NCBI RefSeq assembly: GCF_026547205.1
Contig: NZ_CP106877.1
Location: forward strand, 1,390,771-1,454,770
Direction of reading: 5' to 3'
DNA length: 64,000 nt
Source of the DNA: Fervidibacillus halotolerans
Lineage (GTDB): Bacteria; Bacillota; Bacilli; Bacillales; Caldibacillaceae
Part shown: one piece after another, positions 45,967 to 54,804 of the stretch
Layout of the letters: the number at the start of each line of letters is the position of its first letter
How positions within the stretch are numbered: position 1 is the first letter of the stretch
Program-made: the position numbers and the translations under genes
The notes under the pieces: generated by a model
Database searches by the model: none
What the model was told of the DNA's origin: nothing
What the model saw: only the letters and a program-made list of their open reading frames with translations

Positions 45967-46056
45967 TTAAGGAGCTATGATGAGCCAATAATAACCTCCC
46001 CAGAGCAATGCGACAAATAAAAGGGTAATAAACAGGATGATATTTTTTTTCCGCAT
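45967..46056 (-). CDS. Putative 29-residue single-pass membrane peptide
   Basis: Short frame MRKKNIILFITLLFVALLW.. ending in ..IIAP: three basic residues, then about 22 hydrophobic ones. ATG 46056 is six bases from AGGGGG, a strong ribosome site, which together with the textbook topology supports translation. It lies between lysA and ribT. Not recognised; function unknown. Confidence 0.6.
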   Translation of the reverse strand: MRKKNIILFITLLFVALLWGGYYWLIIAP

Positions 46057-46189
46057 ATCCATCCCCCTATTACATCTTCTACTATTCTACTATATCCAAA
46101 GGAAAAATGCTAATCTACCTATAAGAAGAATCCACTACCCTTTTGTAAACTATACCATTATCGTTTGTGAATGAAAAGGGTATTTTATC

Positions 46190-47506
46190 TTATTTTACGG
46201 TTTCATATAACGGTACATCTAATTTCATTAAATCTTCATAACTTTCCCTTTTTATGGCAAGTTGGGATTTCCCATCTTCTACAAATACAACCGCAGGTCT
46301 TGGAAGTCGATTATAATTACTCGCCATCGAATAACCATAGGCACCTGTGCAAAAAACTGCTAAAAGATCGCCTGCTTTTGTCTGTGGTAAAGATATATCC
46401 CAAATGAGCATATCACCCGACTCACAAGCTTTTCCAGCGATGGAAACGGTCTCCTTCGGTAACTCTAACATTTTATTGGCAACCACCGCCTCGTATTTTG
46501 CGTCATAAAGGGCTGGGCGAATATTGTCACTCATTCCTCCATCGACGGATATATACGTTCTTACGCCATGAATTTCCTTTCGTGAACCAATTTTATAAAA
46601 GGTCGTTCCCGCATCTCCTACTAAAGACCTACCGGGTTCGATCCATATTTCCGGTATAGGAACTTGAATCCGATTCGCTTGTCGTATGATTTCCTTTCCA
46701 ATCGCTTCAATATATTTATACGGTTCCAACGGTTGATCCTCATCCGTATACCGAATACCGAAACCTCCACCGACATTGACAATTTCTGGAATAAAGGAAA
46801 AATGTTCCTTCCACCTTTCAATATACGTAAATATTTTTTGAATCGCCATAATAAATCCATCGGTTTCAAATATTTGTGAACCGATATGACAATGAATCCC
46901 TTTTACTTCCAAATTCGGCTGTGTAAGAGCTAATTCTAACGCCTTTTCAGCCTGACCATTTTGCAGGTCGAAACCAAATTTCGAGTCCTCCTGCCCCGTT
47001 AAAATATAATCGTGCGTATGGGCTTCCACACCTGGGGTCATCCGAAGTAAGACCTCCTGTCGAATCCCTCTTTTTTGACAAAACGACTGAAGTCGATTTA
47101 ATTCATGGAAATTATCGACGACAAAATAACCAATCCCATAATCTAACGCCATCTCCATTTCCTCATCGGATTTATTATTCCCATGAAAATGAATTTTTTT
47201 TGGAGGTATATGGGCTTTTATTGCGGTATACAGTTCCCCGCCGGAAACGACATCTAAAGAAAGACCTTCTTCGTTAATTAATTGAAAGATAGCGACCGAG
47301 GAAAAGGCCTTCGACGCATAGGCTACATGCCCATTTATATTTAACTGTTTAAAGGCATTGAGAAAGCTCCTCGCTCGATTTCGGATCAAGGATACATCAT
47401 ATACGATCAGAGGAGTCCCATATTTTTCAGCTAGTTTCAACGAATCACAACCACCGATTTCAAGATGGCCATTTTGATTTATTTTCATTGAACCATATAA
47501 ATGCAT
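46190..47506 (-). CDS. lysA: Diaminopimelate decarboxylase
   Basis: Converts meso-diaminopimelate to lysine, the final step of lysine synthesis. 438 residues, fold type III PLP enzyme: K66 in AYASKAFSS binds PLP, HFHGNNKS, GVHCHIGSQI-like GIHCHIGSQIF, GGGFGIRY, EPGRSLVG, and the C-terminal CESGD with active-site cysteine. Nearly collinear with B. subtilis LysA. Start ATG 47506 behind GGAGAG. No lysine riboswitch was seen in its short leader. Confidence 0.97.
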   Translation of the reverse strand: MHLYGSMKINQNGHLEIGGCDSLKLAEKYGTPLIVYDVSLIRNRARSFLNAFKQLNINGHVAYASKAFSSVAIFQLINEEGLSLDVVSGGELYTAIKAHIPPKKIHFHGNNKSDEEMEMALDYGIGYFVVDNFHELNRLQSFCQKRGIRQEVLLRMTPGVEAHTHDYILTGQEDSKFGFDLQNGQAEKALELALTQPNLEVKGIHCHIGSQIFETDGFIMAIQKIFTYIERWKEHFSFIPEIVNVGGGFGIRYTDEDQPLEPYKYIEAIGKEIIRQANRIQVPIPEIWIEPGRSLVGDAGTTFYKIGSRKEIHGVRTYISVDGGMSDNIRPALYDAKYEAVVANKMLELPKETVSIAGKACESGDMLIWDISLPQTKAGDLLAVFCTGAYGYSMASNYNRLPRPAVVFVEDGKSQLAIKRESYEDLMKLDVPLYETVK

Positions 47507-47634
47507 CTTATTTCTCTCCTAACCGTTCCTAAATTATAAAAACTTTACCATAACATGTTCCGTTATGCAATGTAGGTATCATTTTTTTCAAAGAATATTG
47601 CATAAAATCTGTGGGAATTTGGGGAATTTCCTTA

Positions 47635-49095
47635 CTATGTTTTTTGTTTATATTTATTTCTCGGTTGAACGATGCTCGGTCGAATTTTTGCTCCCGGGGT
47701 CGAACGACGAACTAATATTTGCATAAATGCCCTCCAGCGAAAGGGAATCAATGGCCATAAATACGGGGTGTTTAGGGATCGAATCGATGCTAAATACAAT
47801 AGTAACAACGTTGTTCCTACGATGAAACCTGGAACGTGGAAAATGGCGACAAAAATTAAAAGGAAGACCCTGGCAATTTTATTCGCCACACTCAATTCAT
47901 AACTCGGTGTAGAAAAGGTGCCGATGGCCGAAACGGAAATATATAGAATGATTTCAGAAATAAAGAGGCCAACTTCAACGGCAATTTCTCCAATTAATAC
48001 CGCTGCAATAATTCCCATGGCTGTGGAAAGGGGAGCAGGTGTATGAATTGCGGCGATTCGTAAAAATTCGATCCCTATATCTGCTAAAATTAACTGTACG
48101 AATACCGGTACATGGGATTCTTCCTTTGGACCGATATAATCGATCGTTTTCGGTAAAAGATCCGGTTCAAGGACAAATAAATACCATAAAGGTAATAAAA
48201 ATAAGGAGATCCATATCCCAAAAAATCGCGTCCAACGAATCAATGTTCCAACTGCTGCAGACTGTCGATATTCTTCAGCATGCTGAACGTGATGAAAATA
48301 CGTCGTTGGGGCAATAATAACGCTCGGAGACGTATCGACGATAATTAAAACATGTCCTTCCAATAAATGCGTTGCTGCAACGTCTGCCCTTTCCGTGTAT
48401 CGAACGAGAGGAAAGGGATTATACCCTTGTTTTACGAGAAATTCTTCAATCATTTTATCTGCCATAGTCAGCCCATCAATTTCAATCTGTTTCATTTCCT
48501 TTCGAATAATGTGTAACAAGTTTGTATTTGCCACATCCCGTAAATAGGCGATGGCCACATCCGTCTTCGATCGTTCTCCTACCTTCAATAGTTCGAAACG
48601 AAGTCGTTCGTCCCGGATACGTCTTCGAATAAGGGATGTGTTCATAATAATGTTTTCCACAAATCCATCCCGTGATCCTCGTACAACCTTTTCCGTATCC
48701 GGTTCTTCCGGTTGCCTTCCCGGGTAACTTCGAACATCGATGATTAATGCTTCCCTTTCCCCCTCAATAAAAAGGACTACTAACCCTGAAAGAAGTTGAT
48801 CCACGACTTCATCCATCGTCGATACCTTTTCTACAGATTGGATAACAATTCGATTTTCAATCACCTTTTCAATTTTTGTCAATAACCGTTCGTCCTCATT
48901 GATTTGAACGATTTCTTTCAACAATTCCGTAATCATATGATTGTCATTTAGTCCGTTTGTATAATAAAGATGAATCTGTTTTTTTCGAACATCGATTTTT
49001 CGGACTCCAAGGTCAAAACTCGTTCCTAAACCGATTCGATCTTTCATATATGCTTCCACTTCCCTTAAGTGGGAAGGAATATGTACCATATTCAT
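47635..49095 (-). CDS. spoVAF: Spore germination protein SpoVAF (GerA-type subunit)
   Basis: 486-residue membrane protein related to the GerAA subunit of germinant receptors: soluble N-terminal domain (about 1-260) and four to five membrane helices in the C-terminal half. In B. subtilis it joins FigP in an ion channel that amplifies the germination response. ATG 49095 is eight bases from AAAGGTG. Follows spoVAB directly, without the spoVAC, spoVAD and spoVAE genes that separate them in B. subtilis. Confidence 0.92.
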   Translation of the reverse strand: MNMVHIPSHLREVEAYMKDRIGLGTSFDLGVRKIDVRKKQIHLYYTNGLNDNHMITELLKEIVQINEDERLLTKIEKVIENRIVIQSVEKVSTMDEVVDQLLSGLVVLFIEGEREALIIDVRSYPGRQPEEPDTEKVVRGSRDGFVENIIMNTSLIRRRIRDERLRFELLKVGERSKTDVAIAYLRDVANTNLLHIIRKEMKQIEIDGLTMADKMIEEFLVKQGYNPFPLVRYTERADVAATHLLEGHVLIIVDTSPSVIIAPTTYFHHVQHAEEYRQSAAVGTLIRWTRFFGIWISLFLLPLWYLFVLEPDLLPKTIDYIGPKEESHVPVFVQLILADIGIEFLRIAAIHTPAPLSTAMGIIAAVLIGEIAVEVGLFISEIILYISVSAIGTFSTPSYELSVANKIARVFLLIFVAIFHVPGFIVGTTLLLLYLASIRSLNTPYLWPLIPFRWRAFMQILVRRSTPGAKIRPSIVQPRNKYKQKT

Positions 49096-49160
49096 AAAGC
49101 CAACACCTTTCTGTATATGTTGATCGATCCTTCCAACAAAACATCCACCTCCTCCATCGT

Positions 49161-49580
49161 TTACAAAGTGATAAAATATAACCAATGGAAGAGGGAGCCA
49201 CAAATTTTCCCGAAGACGACAGCCCCAATTAAATAAATGATTTTTTCTTCCAAATGAATTCGTTTTGCAAGGATGGGAAAAACATTTAAAACCTCCGTTA
49301 AAGCTGCAGCTAAACTACCAACAAATATTCCGTAACATAGACCGATTGCTAACAGAAAAATCGGAGGGATGGAAAATTGGGGTTCAAATAAGCTAACATA
49401 TGATCCAAAGATTGCACCGAATATGACGGCTGCTTCATAAAGAACGATTTTCCTTGCCGTTTTCGTCAGTTGCATCATCCTCGGTATAATCCCCAATACG
49501 GTAATGAAAGCGACAAATCCCCCGCCAACTGCCACACCTGCGGAAAGGGAGACGATAACAACGCCGAGCATTTTAATCAT
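49161..49580 (-). CDS. spoVAB: Stage V sporulation protein AB
   Basis: 139 residues, four hydrophobic helices. GGGFVAFITVLGIIPRMMQLTKTA and AALTEVLNVFPILAKRI are close to B. subtilis SpoVAB. The operon functions in dipicolinic-acid uptake during spore formation and release in germination; AB itself has an accessory role. Its start overlaps the end of spoVAA. Confidence 0.92.
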   Translation of the reverse strand: MIKMLGVVIVSLSAGVAVGGGFVAFITVLGIIPRMMQLTKTARKIVLYEAAVIFGAIFGSYVSLFEPQFSIPPIFLLAIGLCYGIFVGSLAAALTEVLNVFPILAKRIHLEEKIIYLIGAVVFGKICGSLFHWLYFITL

Positions 49581-50190
49581 AGATTTTTTTCACACTTTCT
49601 TTGTTTTCATGCATAATAATATATTGGTCAACAGCCTGCTGGTAATTATTCATTTCCACTTCCAACGGACTCGGTTCTTCATTAAATCGCTTTTTAAACA
49701 CATGATTAAAAAAAAGAACCATACCGAGACCGAGACCAAAGGAATAAGGAATTTGGAAAATAAGAGGTTTATCTTCCTTTATACCTGTTAACAGAAAGTA
49801 CAATTTTTGTTGGACTTTTTGCATACTCACATCCTCATGAAAATTCATAATCGTAATTGCTGATCCGATAAAAAGGACGAGCCAAGCAAGGAAAAATAAA
49901 ATCATTGATGGTTTACGAATTCGATAGATGACTTCGACGATCGTTTGGGCCGGTCCAATCGGTTGAATTTCCAAATCCTTTTCGTACTTCCTTATGGCAG
50001 AAATTACAGCCATACAATCGATGACAATCGTATTTTGATCCTGTTTCGTAACCGTATAGACAGGGATTTCCTCCAACCGATGTGTTTGCTCCTTCGATGC
50101 GATGATCCGAGCCACATCTTTCACTCGAATTCTATGATTTTCTTTTACTTGAATGCGGTGGCGCATCCGTATGTAAACAATGTTTTTCAT
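49573..50190 (-). CDS. spoVAA: Stage V sporulation protein AA
   Basis: 205 residues: an N-terminal soluble domain exposed to the inner side, then two membrane helices (about 95-115 and 140-160) and the conserved tail FFNHVFKKRFNEEPSPLEVEMNNYQ. First gene of the spoVA operon. ATG 50190 (MKNIVYIRMRHR) agrees with homologues; GTG 50199 is an alternative. Confidence 0.92.
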   Translation of the reverse strand: MKNIVYIRMRHRIQVKENHRIRVKDVARIIASKEQTHRLEEIPVYTVTKQDQNTIVIDCMAVISAIRKYEKDLEIQPIGPAQTIVEVIYRIRKPSMILFFLAWLVLFIGSAITIMNFHEDVSMQKVQQKLYFLLTGIKEDKPLIFQIPYSFGLGLGMVLFFNHVFKKRFNEEPSPLEVEMNNYQQAVDQYIIMHENKESVKKIYD

Positions 50191-50220
50191 TATACTCACA
50201 TCCCAATAACCTTCTATCCA

Positions 50221-50227
50221 TAGTATT
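50221..50227 (-). promoter_or_regulatory. Sigma-G-like -10 element for spoVA
   Basis: AATACTA on the minus strand agrees with CATACTA at six of seven positions, 31 bases upstream of spoVAA. The -35 region is not convincing (TGAAAG, too near), so the call is tentative. Confidence 0.35.
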
Positions 50228-50281
50228 GGAAATGATCTTTCCTTTCATAATCGGCAATTATTGACATTCCCGAAAAAACGA

Positions 50282-50322
50282 AATAAAAAACCGGTGGAAC
50301 TATTCTTCTTCCATCCGGTTTT
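50282..50322 (-). terminator. Terminator of the spoIIA operon
   Basis: AAACCGG..GGAA / TTCC..CCGGTTT stem, then TTATTT on the minus strand. It overlaps the last codons of sigF, so the operon ends here and spoVA requires its own promoter. Confidence 0.8.
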
Positions 50323-51061
50323 TGATTTGTTTCAAGATTTTCTTTTCCAAGCGGGATACTTGTACTTGTGAAATACCTAGCCGATTTGCCACTTCCGTTT
50401 GTGTTTGATCCTTATAATATCGTAAATAAACGATGAGTTTTTCCCGATCGTCCAAATGTTCAATCGCCTCCTTTAAGGCGATTTTATCAAACCATTTTTC
50501 CTCGTTTTGGTCACTTATTTGATCCAACAATGTAATCGGATCGCCGTCATTTTCGTATACGGTATCATGAATGGATGCGGGAGCAACAACGGCATCCTGA
50601 GCCAACAACAATTCATCGACAGGAATTTGTAAATATTCACTCACTTCGTTAATCGTAGGTGCTCTACCAAATTCCTTCGATAATTCGTCCTTTGCCCTTC
50701 TTAATTTGTTACCGACTTCCTTTAAAGACCGACTAACTTTTATTGTACCGTCATCTCGAATAAACCGTTGAATTTCACCAATGATCATTGGGACCGCATA
50801 GGTAGAAAATTTCACATTGAATGAGAGATCGAACTTATCCACAGATTTTAATAGACCGATACAGCCAATTTGAAACAAATCATCCGGATCGTACCCTCGA
50901 TTTAAAAATCGTTGTACGACAGACCAAACGAGGCGCATATTTTTTTGGACAATTTCATTCCTCGCTTCTTCGTCCCCTTCTTGGCTTCTTTTGATTAATA
51001 TCTTCAGTTCTCCATCTTTTAAAAAGGATTGGTCTGAACCTTTTTTCACTTCCACATCCAT
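50300..51061 (-). CDS. sigF: Forespore sigma factor SigF
   Basis: First compartment-specific sigma factor of sporulation. 253 residues: regions 2 (DPDDLFQIGCIGLLKSVDKFD), 3 (GRAPTINEVSEYL) and 4 (YKDQTQTEVANRLGISQVQVSRLEKKIL). ATG 51061 (MDVEVKK) is eight bases from AAGGGG; the in-frame TTG upstream is less likely. Third gene of spoIIAA-spoIIAB-sigF; held inactive by SpoIIAB until released in the forespore. Confidence 0.97.
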   Translation of the reverse strand: MDVEVKKGSDQSFLKDGELKILIKRSQEGDEEARNEIVQKNMRLVWSVVQRFLNRGYDPDDLFQIGCIGLLKSVDKFDLSFNVKFSTYAVPMIIGEIQRFIRDDGTIKVSRSLKEVGNKLRRAKDELSKEFGRAPTINEVSEYLQIPVDELLLAQDAVVAPASIHDTVYENDGDPITLLDQISDQNEEKWFDKIALKEAIEHLDDREKLIVYLRYYKDQTQTEVANRLGISQVQVSRLEKKILKQIKNRMEEE

Positions 51062-51073
51062 AGGCAATACCCC

Positions 51074-51514
51074 TTAATTGCACGGTGCTTTCGTTTTAGA
51101 TAACCGTTTCTTCAACTTCACTACCGTGCCTTCCTTCGGTTTCGATTCGATCGTCATTTCATCAGTGAAATTTTCCATGATGGTAAAACCCATTCCTGAT
51201 CGTTCCAGTTCAGGTTTCGTCGTAAAAAGCGGTTGTTTCGCCTCTTCAATATCCGGAATCCCTACACCTTGGTCACGGATTTCCATTTCCACAACGCTTC
51301 CTTCGATTTTTACCTTTACAGAAATGATACCTTCCCCTTGATTTTCATAACCGTGAATAATTGCGTTCGTTACGGCTTCTGATACGACCGTTTTAATTTC
51401 CGTGATTTCATCCAATGTCGGATCTAATTGGGCGACAAAGGCGGCGACTGCTACCCGGGCAAAGGATTCATTTTGGCTGACAGCTAAAAATTGCAATTGC
51501 ATTTCGTTTTTCAT
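51074..51514 (-). CDS. spoIIAB: Anti-sigma-F factor SpoIIAB
   Basis: Protein kinase/anti-sigma factor that binds sigma-F and phosphorylates SpoIIAA. 146 residues, GHKL ATPase fold: NAIIHGYEN (N box), [10 protein letters not shown] (G1) and [12 protein letters not shown] (G2). Starts within the spoIIAA stop (ATGA overlap). Length and sequence are family-like. Confidence 0.97.
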   Translation of the reverse strand: MKNEMQLQFLAVSQNESFARVAVAAFVAQLDPTLDEITEIKTVVSEAVTNAIIHGYENQGEGIISVKVKIEGSVVEMEIRDQGVGIPDIEEAKQPLFTTKPELERSGMGFTIMENFTDEMTIESKPKEGTVVKLKKRLSKTKAPCN

Positions 51515-51864
51515 TTTCCGACCCCCAATCTTGTTAAAGCGATCTCTTCTGTTTCCTCAAGCCGGATAATTTTAAACAATCCGGACATATTAAATAATCG
51601 CTCAACAGATGGAGTCAATGAACATACAATTAAGTCACCACCAAACTGTTTTATTTGCTTGTATCTGCCTAAAATCACCCCTAAACCCGAACTATCCATA
51701 AATTCAAGATTTTTTAAGTTCATGACGAGATGGTGAATATTCCATTTTTCAATCGCCTCGGATACTTGCTCTCGTACTTGATCCGATGTATGATGATCCA
51801 GTTCTCCACTCAATCGTACGATCAGAACAGATTGTTTTACTTCCAAATCAATTCCTAGACTCAC
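51511..51864 (-). CDS. spoIIAA: Anti-anti-sigma-F factor SpoIIAA
   Basis: STAS-domain protein that, in unphosphorylated form, displaces sigma-F from SpoIIAB. 117 residues; [20 protein letters not shown] contains phosphorylation serine S58. The start is GTG 51864 (MSLGIDLEV), nine bases from AAGGAGG, as the homologues begin there. The GTG and ribosome site lie within a perfect 12-bp inverted repeat (51858-51898), and a sigma-H promoter is directly upstream. Confidence 0.96.
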   Translation of the reverse strand: MSLGIDLEVKQSVLIVRLSGELDHHTSDQVREQVSEAIEKWNIHHLVMNLKNLEFMDSSGLGVILGRYKQIKQFGGDLIVCSLTPSVERLFNMSGLFKIIRLEETEEIALTRLGVGK

Positions 51865-51898
51865 TATACTAAGCCTCCTTATTCCCGTATAGTGAGTC
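51858..51898 (-). promoter_or_regulatory. Perfect 12-bp inverted repeat around the spoIIAA ribosome site and start
   Basis: In the mRNA sense GACTCACTATAC (51898-51887) pairs with GTATAGTGAGTC (51869-51858) across a 17-base loop that holds AAGGAGG. The GTG start codon (51864-51862) is inside the 3' arm. A complete hairpin would bury the start codon; the predicted sigma-H transcript starts inside the 5' arm and would contain only part of it. A DNA operator is an alternative reading. Confidence 0.9.
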
Positions 51899-51927
51899 AA
51901 TTCGCTACTTACCTTTCAAATTCCTTC
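51898..51927 (-). promoter_or_regulatory. Sigma-H promoter of the spoIIA operon
   Basis: On the minus strand GAAGGAATT (51919-51927) fits the sigma-H -35 (RnAGGAwww) completely; after 12 bases, AGCGAATTG (51898-51906) fits the -10 (RnnGAATww) at eight of nine positions. spoIIA is sigma-H-dependent in B. subtilis. Confidence 0.7.
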
Positions 51928-51973
51928 TAACCGACAAAAGTAGACGTAATTCGAACTTTTCTGATCGATCCTT

Positions 51974-53137
51974 TTATGATTCGATTTTCATCAAATGTTT
52001 AAATGTTCGTTTATATAAAGTCCACCAAGAGGCAGGATGAATCGTTTCCCCTGCTACGAGGGATTTTTCGATAATTGTATTTCCATTTTCGGATATTTTG
52101 ATCGTTCCGATTCGATCTCCCTTTTTCACAGGAGCTTTCACCTTTTCAAACTCCAATTCCTTTTTGATATTTTCGACTTTTTCTCCTTTTTTAACGAGGA
52201 TGGAAATCGGGCTTTCCGTCTCGGCTTTCAATTTCTGTTTTTCTCCCTTTTGGACAACAACTTCACCAACCGTTTGGCCCTTTTTATATAAGGGGACCGT
52301 TTCAAATTGACTATACGCATAGTCAAACATTTTGGAAATCTGTCTATTCCTCTCTTTCGATGTCGGTGCCCCGAATATTACAGCAATGATTCGCATCCCA
52401 TCCCTTTTGGCAGTCGCCGTTAAACAATATTTCGCTTCGCTTGTAAATCCTGTCTTCAATCCATCGACACCCGGATAAAATTTCACGAGTCGATTCGTAT
52501 TTACAAGCCAAAATTTCTTTTTCGTTCCTTCCCGTAAATATGACTCATATTGACCGGTGTATTTCGTAATGATGTCATACTTTAATAATTCCCTTGCCAT
52601 TATGGCCATGTCTTTTGCACTACTATAATGATCTTCAGCTGGAAGACCGGTGGAGTTTTGGAATTTCGTATTTTTTAAACCTAATTGCTGTGCCCGTTCA
52701 TTCATCATTTGGACGAACGCCTTTTCCGATCCGGCGATTCGTTCTGCCATTACGACACTCGCATCATTAGCCGATCCGATGGCGATCGCTTGAAGGAGCT
52801 CATCGACGGTCATTTCTTCCCCTTCTTCTAAAAAGATTTGCGATCCACCCATACTCGCTGCGTATTCACTCGTTCGTATTTTTTCATCTAATCGAATCTT
52901 TCCCTTTTCTAACGCTTCCATCATCAAAAGCATCGTCATAATTTTTGTCATGCTCGCTGGGGATAATCGTTCATCACTATTTTTTTCGTATAAAATAGTT
53001 CCTGTTTCCATCTCCATTAATAAAGCGGATTTGGCCTGATCGGCAAGTTCGATCGCTTGTTCTTCCGCATATCCCACCTGTGGAACTAATACACTCAATG
53101 CGAGAAAAATAACGGGCAAAAGATATAATCGTCTCAT
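51974..53137 (-). CDS. dacF: Forespore D-alanyl-D-alanine carboxypeptidase DacF
   Basis: Peptidase S11 that regulates cortex cross-linking along with DacB. 387 residues: signal peptide 1-24, SMTK (S62, K65), SAN in IAIGSANDAS, KTG in DGLKTGFTS, a PBP5 C-terminal domain and an amphipathic C-terminal anchor (SWWTLYKRTFKHLM). Two adjacent ATGs behind GGAGGG (53140, 53137). Upstream of spoIIAA in the same direction without an evident terminator, so readthrough is possible, as reported in B. subtilis. Confidence 0.95.
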   Translation of the reverse strand: MRRLYLLPVIFLALSVLVPQVGYAEEQAIELADQAKSALLMEMETGTILYEKNSDERLSPASMTKIMTMLLMMEALEKGKIRLDEKIRTSEYAASMGGSQIFLEEGEEMTVDELLQAIAIGSANDASVVMAERIAGSEKAFVQMMNERAQQLGLKNTKFQNSTGLPAEDHYSSAKDMAIMARELLKYDIITKYTGQYESYLREGTKKKFWLVNTNRLVKFYPGVDGLKTGFTSEAKYCLTATAKRDGMRIIAVIFGAPTSKERNRQISKMFDYAYSQFETVPLYKKGQTVGEVVVQKGEKQKLKAETESPISILVKKGEKVENIKKELEFEKVKAPVKKGDRIGTIKISENGNTIIEKSLVAGETIHPASWWTLYKRTFKHLMKIES

Positions 53138-53221
53138 CATTGTCCCTCCAGAAAAAAATATGGCATTGTTCATCGGTTCGGATTCGGAAAGGAATATTCA
53201 TTCACCTACGTTCATTTCCTC

Positions 53222-53249
53222 ATTGTTTCCAATCTAAACCGTTTTATAC
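53222..53249 (-). promoter_or_regulatory. Sigma-F-type promoter of dacF
   Basis: Minus strand: GTATA (53245-53249), 14-base spacer, GGAAACAAT (53222-53230), matching the sigma-F pattern GyATA / GGnnAnAnT, 85 bases upstream of the start. dacF is a known sigma-F gene. Confidence 0.55.
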
Positions 53250-53373
53250 AATAATTTCCTCACTTTCCATATAAAATTTTCATTTTTTTAACGACTGTTG
53301 CATCAAACTTTAGAAAAGGAAAACTTTTTCCTGAACATGTTTCCCAATCGGTTTAATATTGCTGTCAATGGAC

Positions 53374-53409
53374 AAAAAAACGACTTGAGGAATTGATCGT
53401 TCCTCAAGC
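53374..53409 (-). terminator. Terminator of drm-pdp
   Basis: CTTGAGGAA/TTCCTCAAG perfect stem with a seven-base loop, then TTTTTTT on the minus strand. Confidence 0.9.
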
Positions 53410-53433
53410 CGGTAAGTGGTCAAATAAACTTTT

Positions 53434-54738
53434 CTATTCATTTATAATATCGTGAATAAGTTTTACTGGTTCGATTTTTTCCTTTGATTGGATAATGCTT
53501 TCCTTTAGCAATTGTTTTACGTCATCAATCTTTTCCCGATTCGAGTGAATCGTTAAAATGGATTCGCCTTTTGTTACTTTATCACCAATTTTTTTCCGTA
53601 AGACGATACCTACTGACAAATCGATGAACGATTCCTTCGTCGCCCTTCCAGCACCTAACAACATCGCTGCAACCCCAATTTTTTCTGCATCCATCGCAGC
53701 AATCCATCCATCTTCTTCAGCGGTTAAATCAAAGCGATATTTTGCTTGGGGAAGTTTTTCTGGATGATCGACTACAGAAGCATCTCCACCTTGGGAAGTG
53801 ATAAAGGTTTTAAATTTTTCCAACGCTCGACCGCTGCGAATCGATTCAATTAACATATTTCTCGCTTCTTCGATGGAATCAGCTTTTTTTGCCAAATATA
53901 CCATTTGACTACCGAGAGATAAACAAAGTTCTGTCAAGTCCTTTGGTCCCTCTCCCTTCAACGTATCGATCGCTTCTTTCACTTCCAGGGCGTTACCGAT
54001 TGCCAATCCTAGCGGTTGGTTCATATCGGAAATAATAGCAATTGTGTTCCTTCCGATCCGATTTCCAATTCGAACCATTGCCTGGGCCAATTCCCTTGCT
54101 TCCTCCAATGTTTTCATGAAAGCACCGGAGCCCGTTTTTACGTCAAGGACAATACAATCGGCACCTGCTGCGATTTTTTTACTCATAATTGAACTGGCAA
54201 TTAACGGAATACTAGGCACCGTTGCTGTCACATCTCGTAAAGCGTACAATTTTTTATCTGCTGGAGTTAAGTTTCCACTTTGCCCAACGACAGCCATTTT
54301 ATTTTCATTCACTAAACGGATAAATTCATCGTTAGAAATTTCCACATGAAATCCGGAAATTGACTCAAGTTTATCGATTGTTCCACCCGTATGCCCTAAA
54401 CCTCTTCCACTCATTTTTGCAACGGGAACACCAACGGAGGCGACTAATGGACCGAGTACTAACGTCGTCGTATCTCCCACGCCACCTGTCGAATGTTTAT
54501 CCACTTTAATCCCATCAATTTTTGACAAATCAACTTTGTCTCCAGAATCGACCATAGCCATTGTTAAATCGGTTCGTTCCCGTTCATTCATCCCTTGAAA
54601 ATAAATAGCCATCATTAATGCACTGGCTTGATAATCAGGAATATCTCCATTCGTATATCCGTTAATGAAAAATTGGATTTCTTCTGTAGAAAGTTCCATT
54701 CCATCCCGTTTTTTTTCGATAATATCCACCATTCTCAT
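53434..54738 (-). CDS. pdp: Pyrimidine-nucleoside phosphorylase
   Basis: Phosphorolysis of uridine, deoxyuridine and thymidine for salvage. 434 residues; the family signature is [19 protein letters not shown], with [18 protein letters not shown] as phosphate-binding part and a C-terminal domain. ATG 54738 (MRMVDII) or the adjacent ATG 54741 behind AGGTGG. Downstream of drm, which processes the ribose-1-phosphate released. A purine-nucleoside phosphorylase gene, found at this place in B. subtilis, is absent. Confidence 0.96.
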   Translation of the reverse strand: MRMVDIIEKKRDGMELSTEEIQFFINGYTNGDIPDYQASALMMAIYFQGMNERERTDLTMAMVDSGDKVDLSKIDGIKVDKHSTGGVGDTTTLVLGPLVASVGVPVAKMSGRGLGHTGGTIDKLESISGFHVEISNDEFIRLVNENKMAVVGQSGNLTPADKKLYALRDVTATVPSIPLIASSIMSKKIAAGADCIVLDVKTGSGAFMKTLEEARELAQAMVRIGNRIGRNTIAIISDMNQPLGLAIGNALEVKEAIDTLKGEGPKDLTELCLSLGSQMVYLAKKADSIEEARNMLIESIRSGRALEKFKTFITSQGGDASVVDHPEKLPQAKYRFDLTAEEDGWIAAMDAEKIGVAAMLLGAGRATKESFIDLSVGIVLRKKIGDKVTKGESILTIHSNREKIDDVKQLLKESIIQSKEKIEPVKLIHDIINE

Positions 54739-54804
54739 CATGACCGCGCCCACCTTTATGATTGATTTTTCTTTTAAACCCAACCGTGTTTATTTGTTTA
54801 TCCA

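Noticed and set aside
51885..51900. Resemblance of GACTCACTATA upstream of spoIIAA to the phage T7 promoter core
   Set aside because: Only the central 11 bases agree; the TAATAC part is missing, the match is one arm of a native inverted repeat, and no T7-like polymerase is encoded here.
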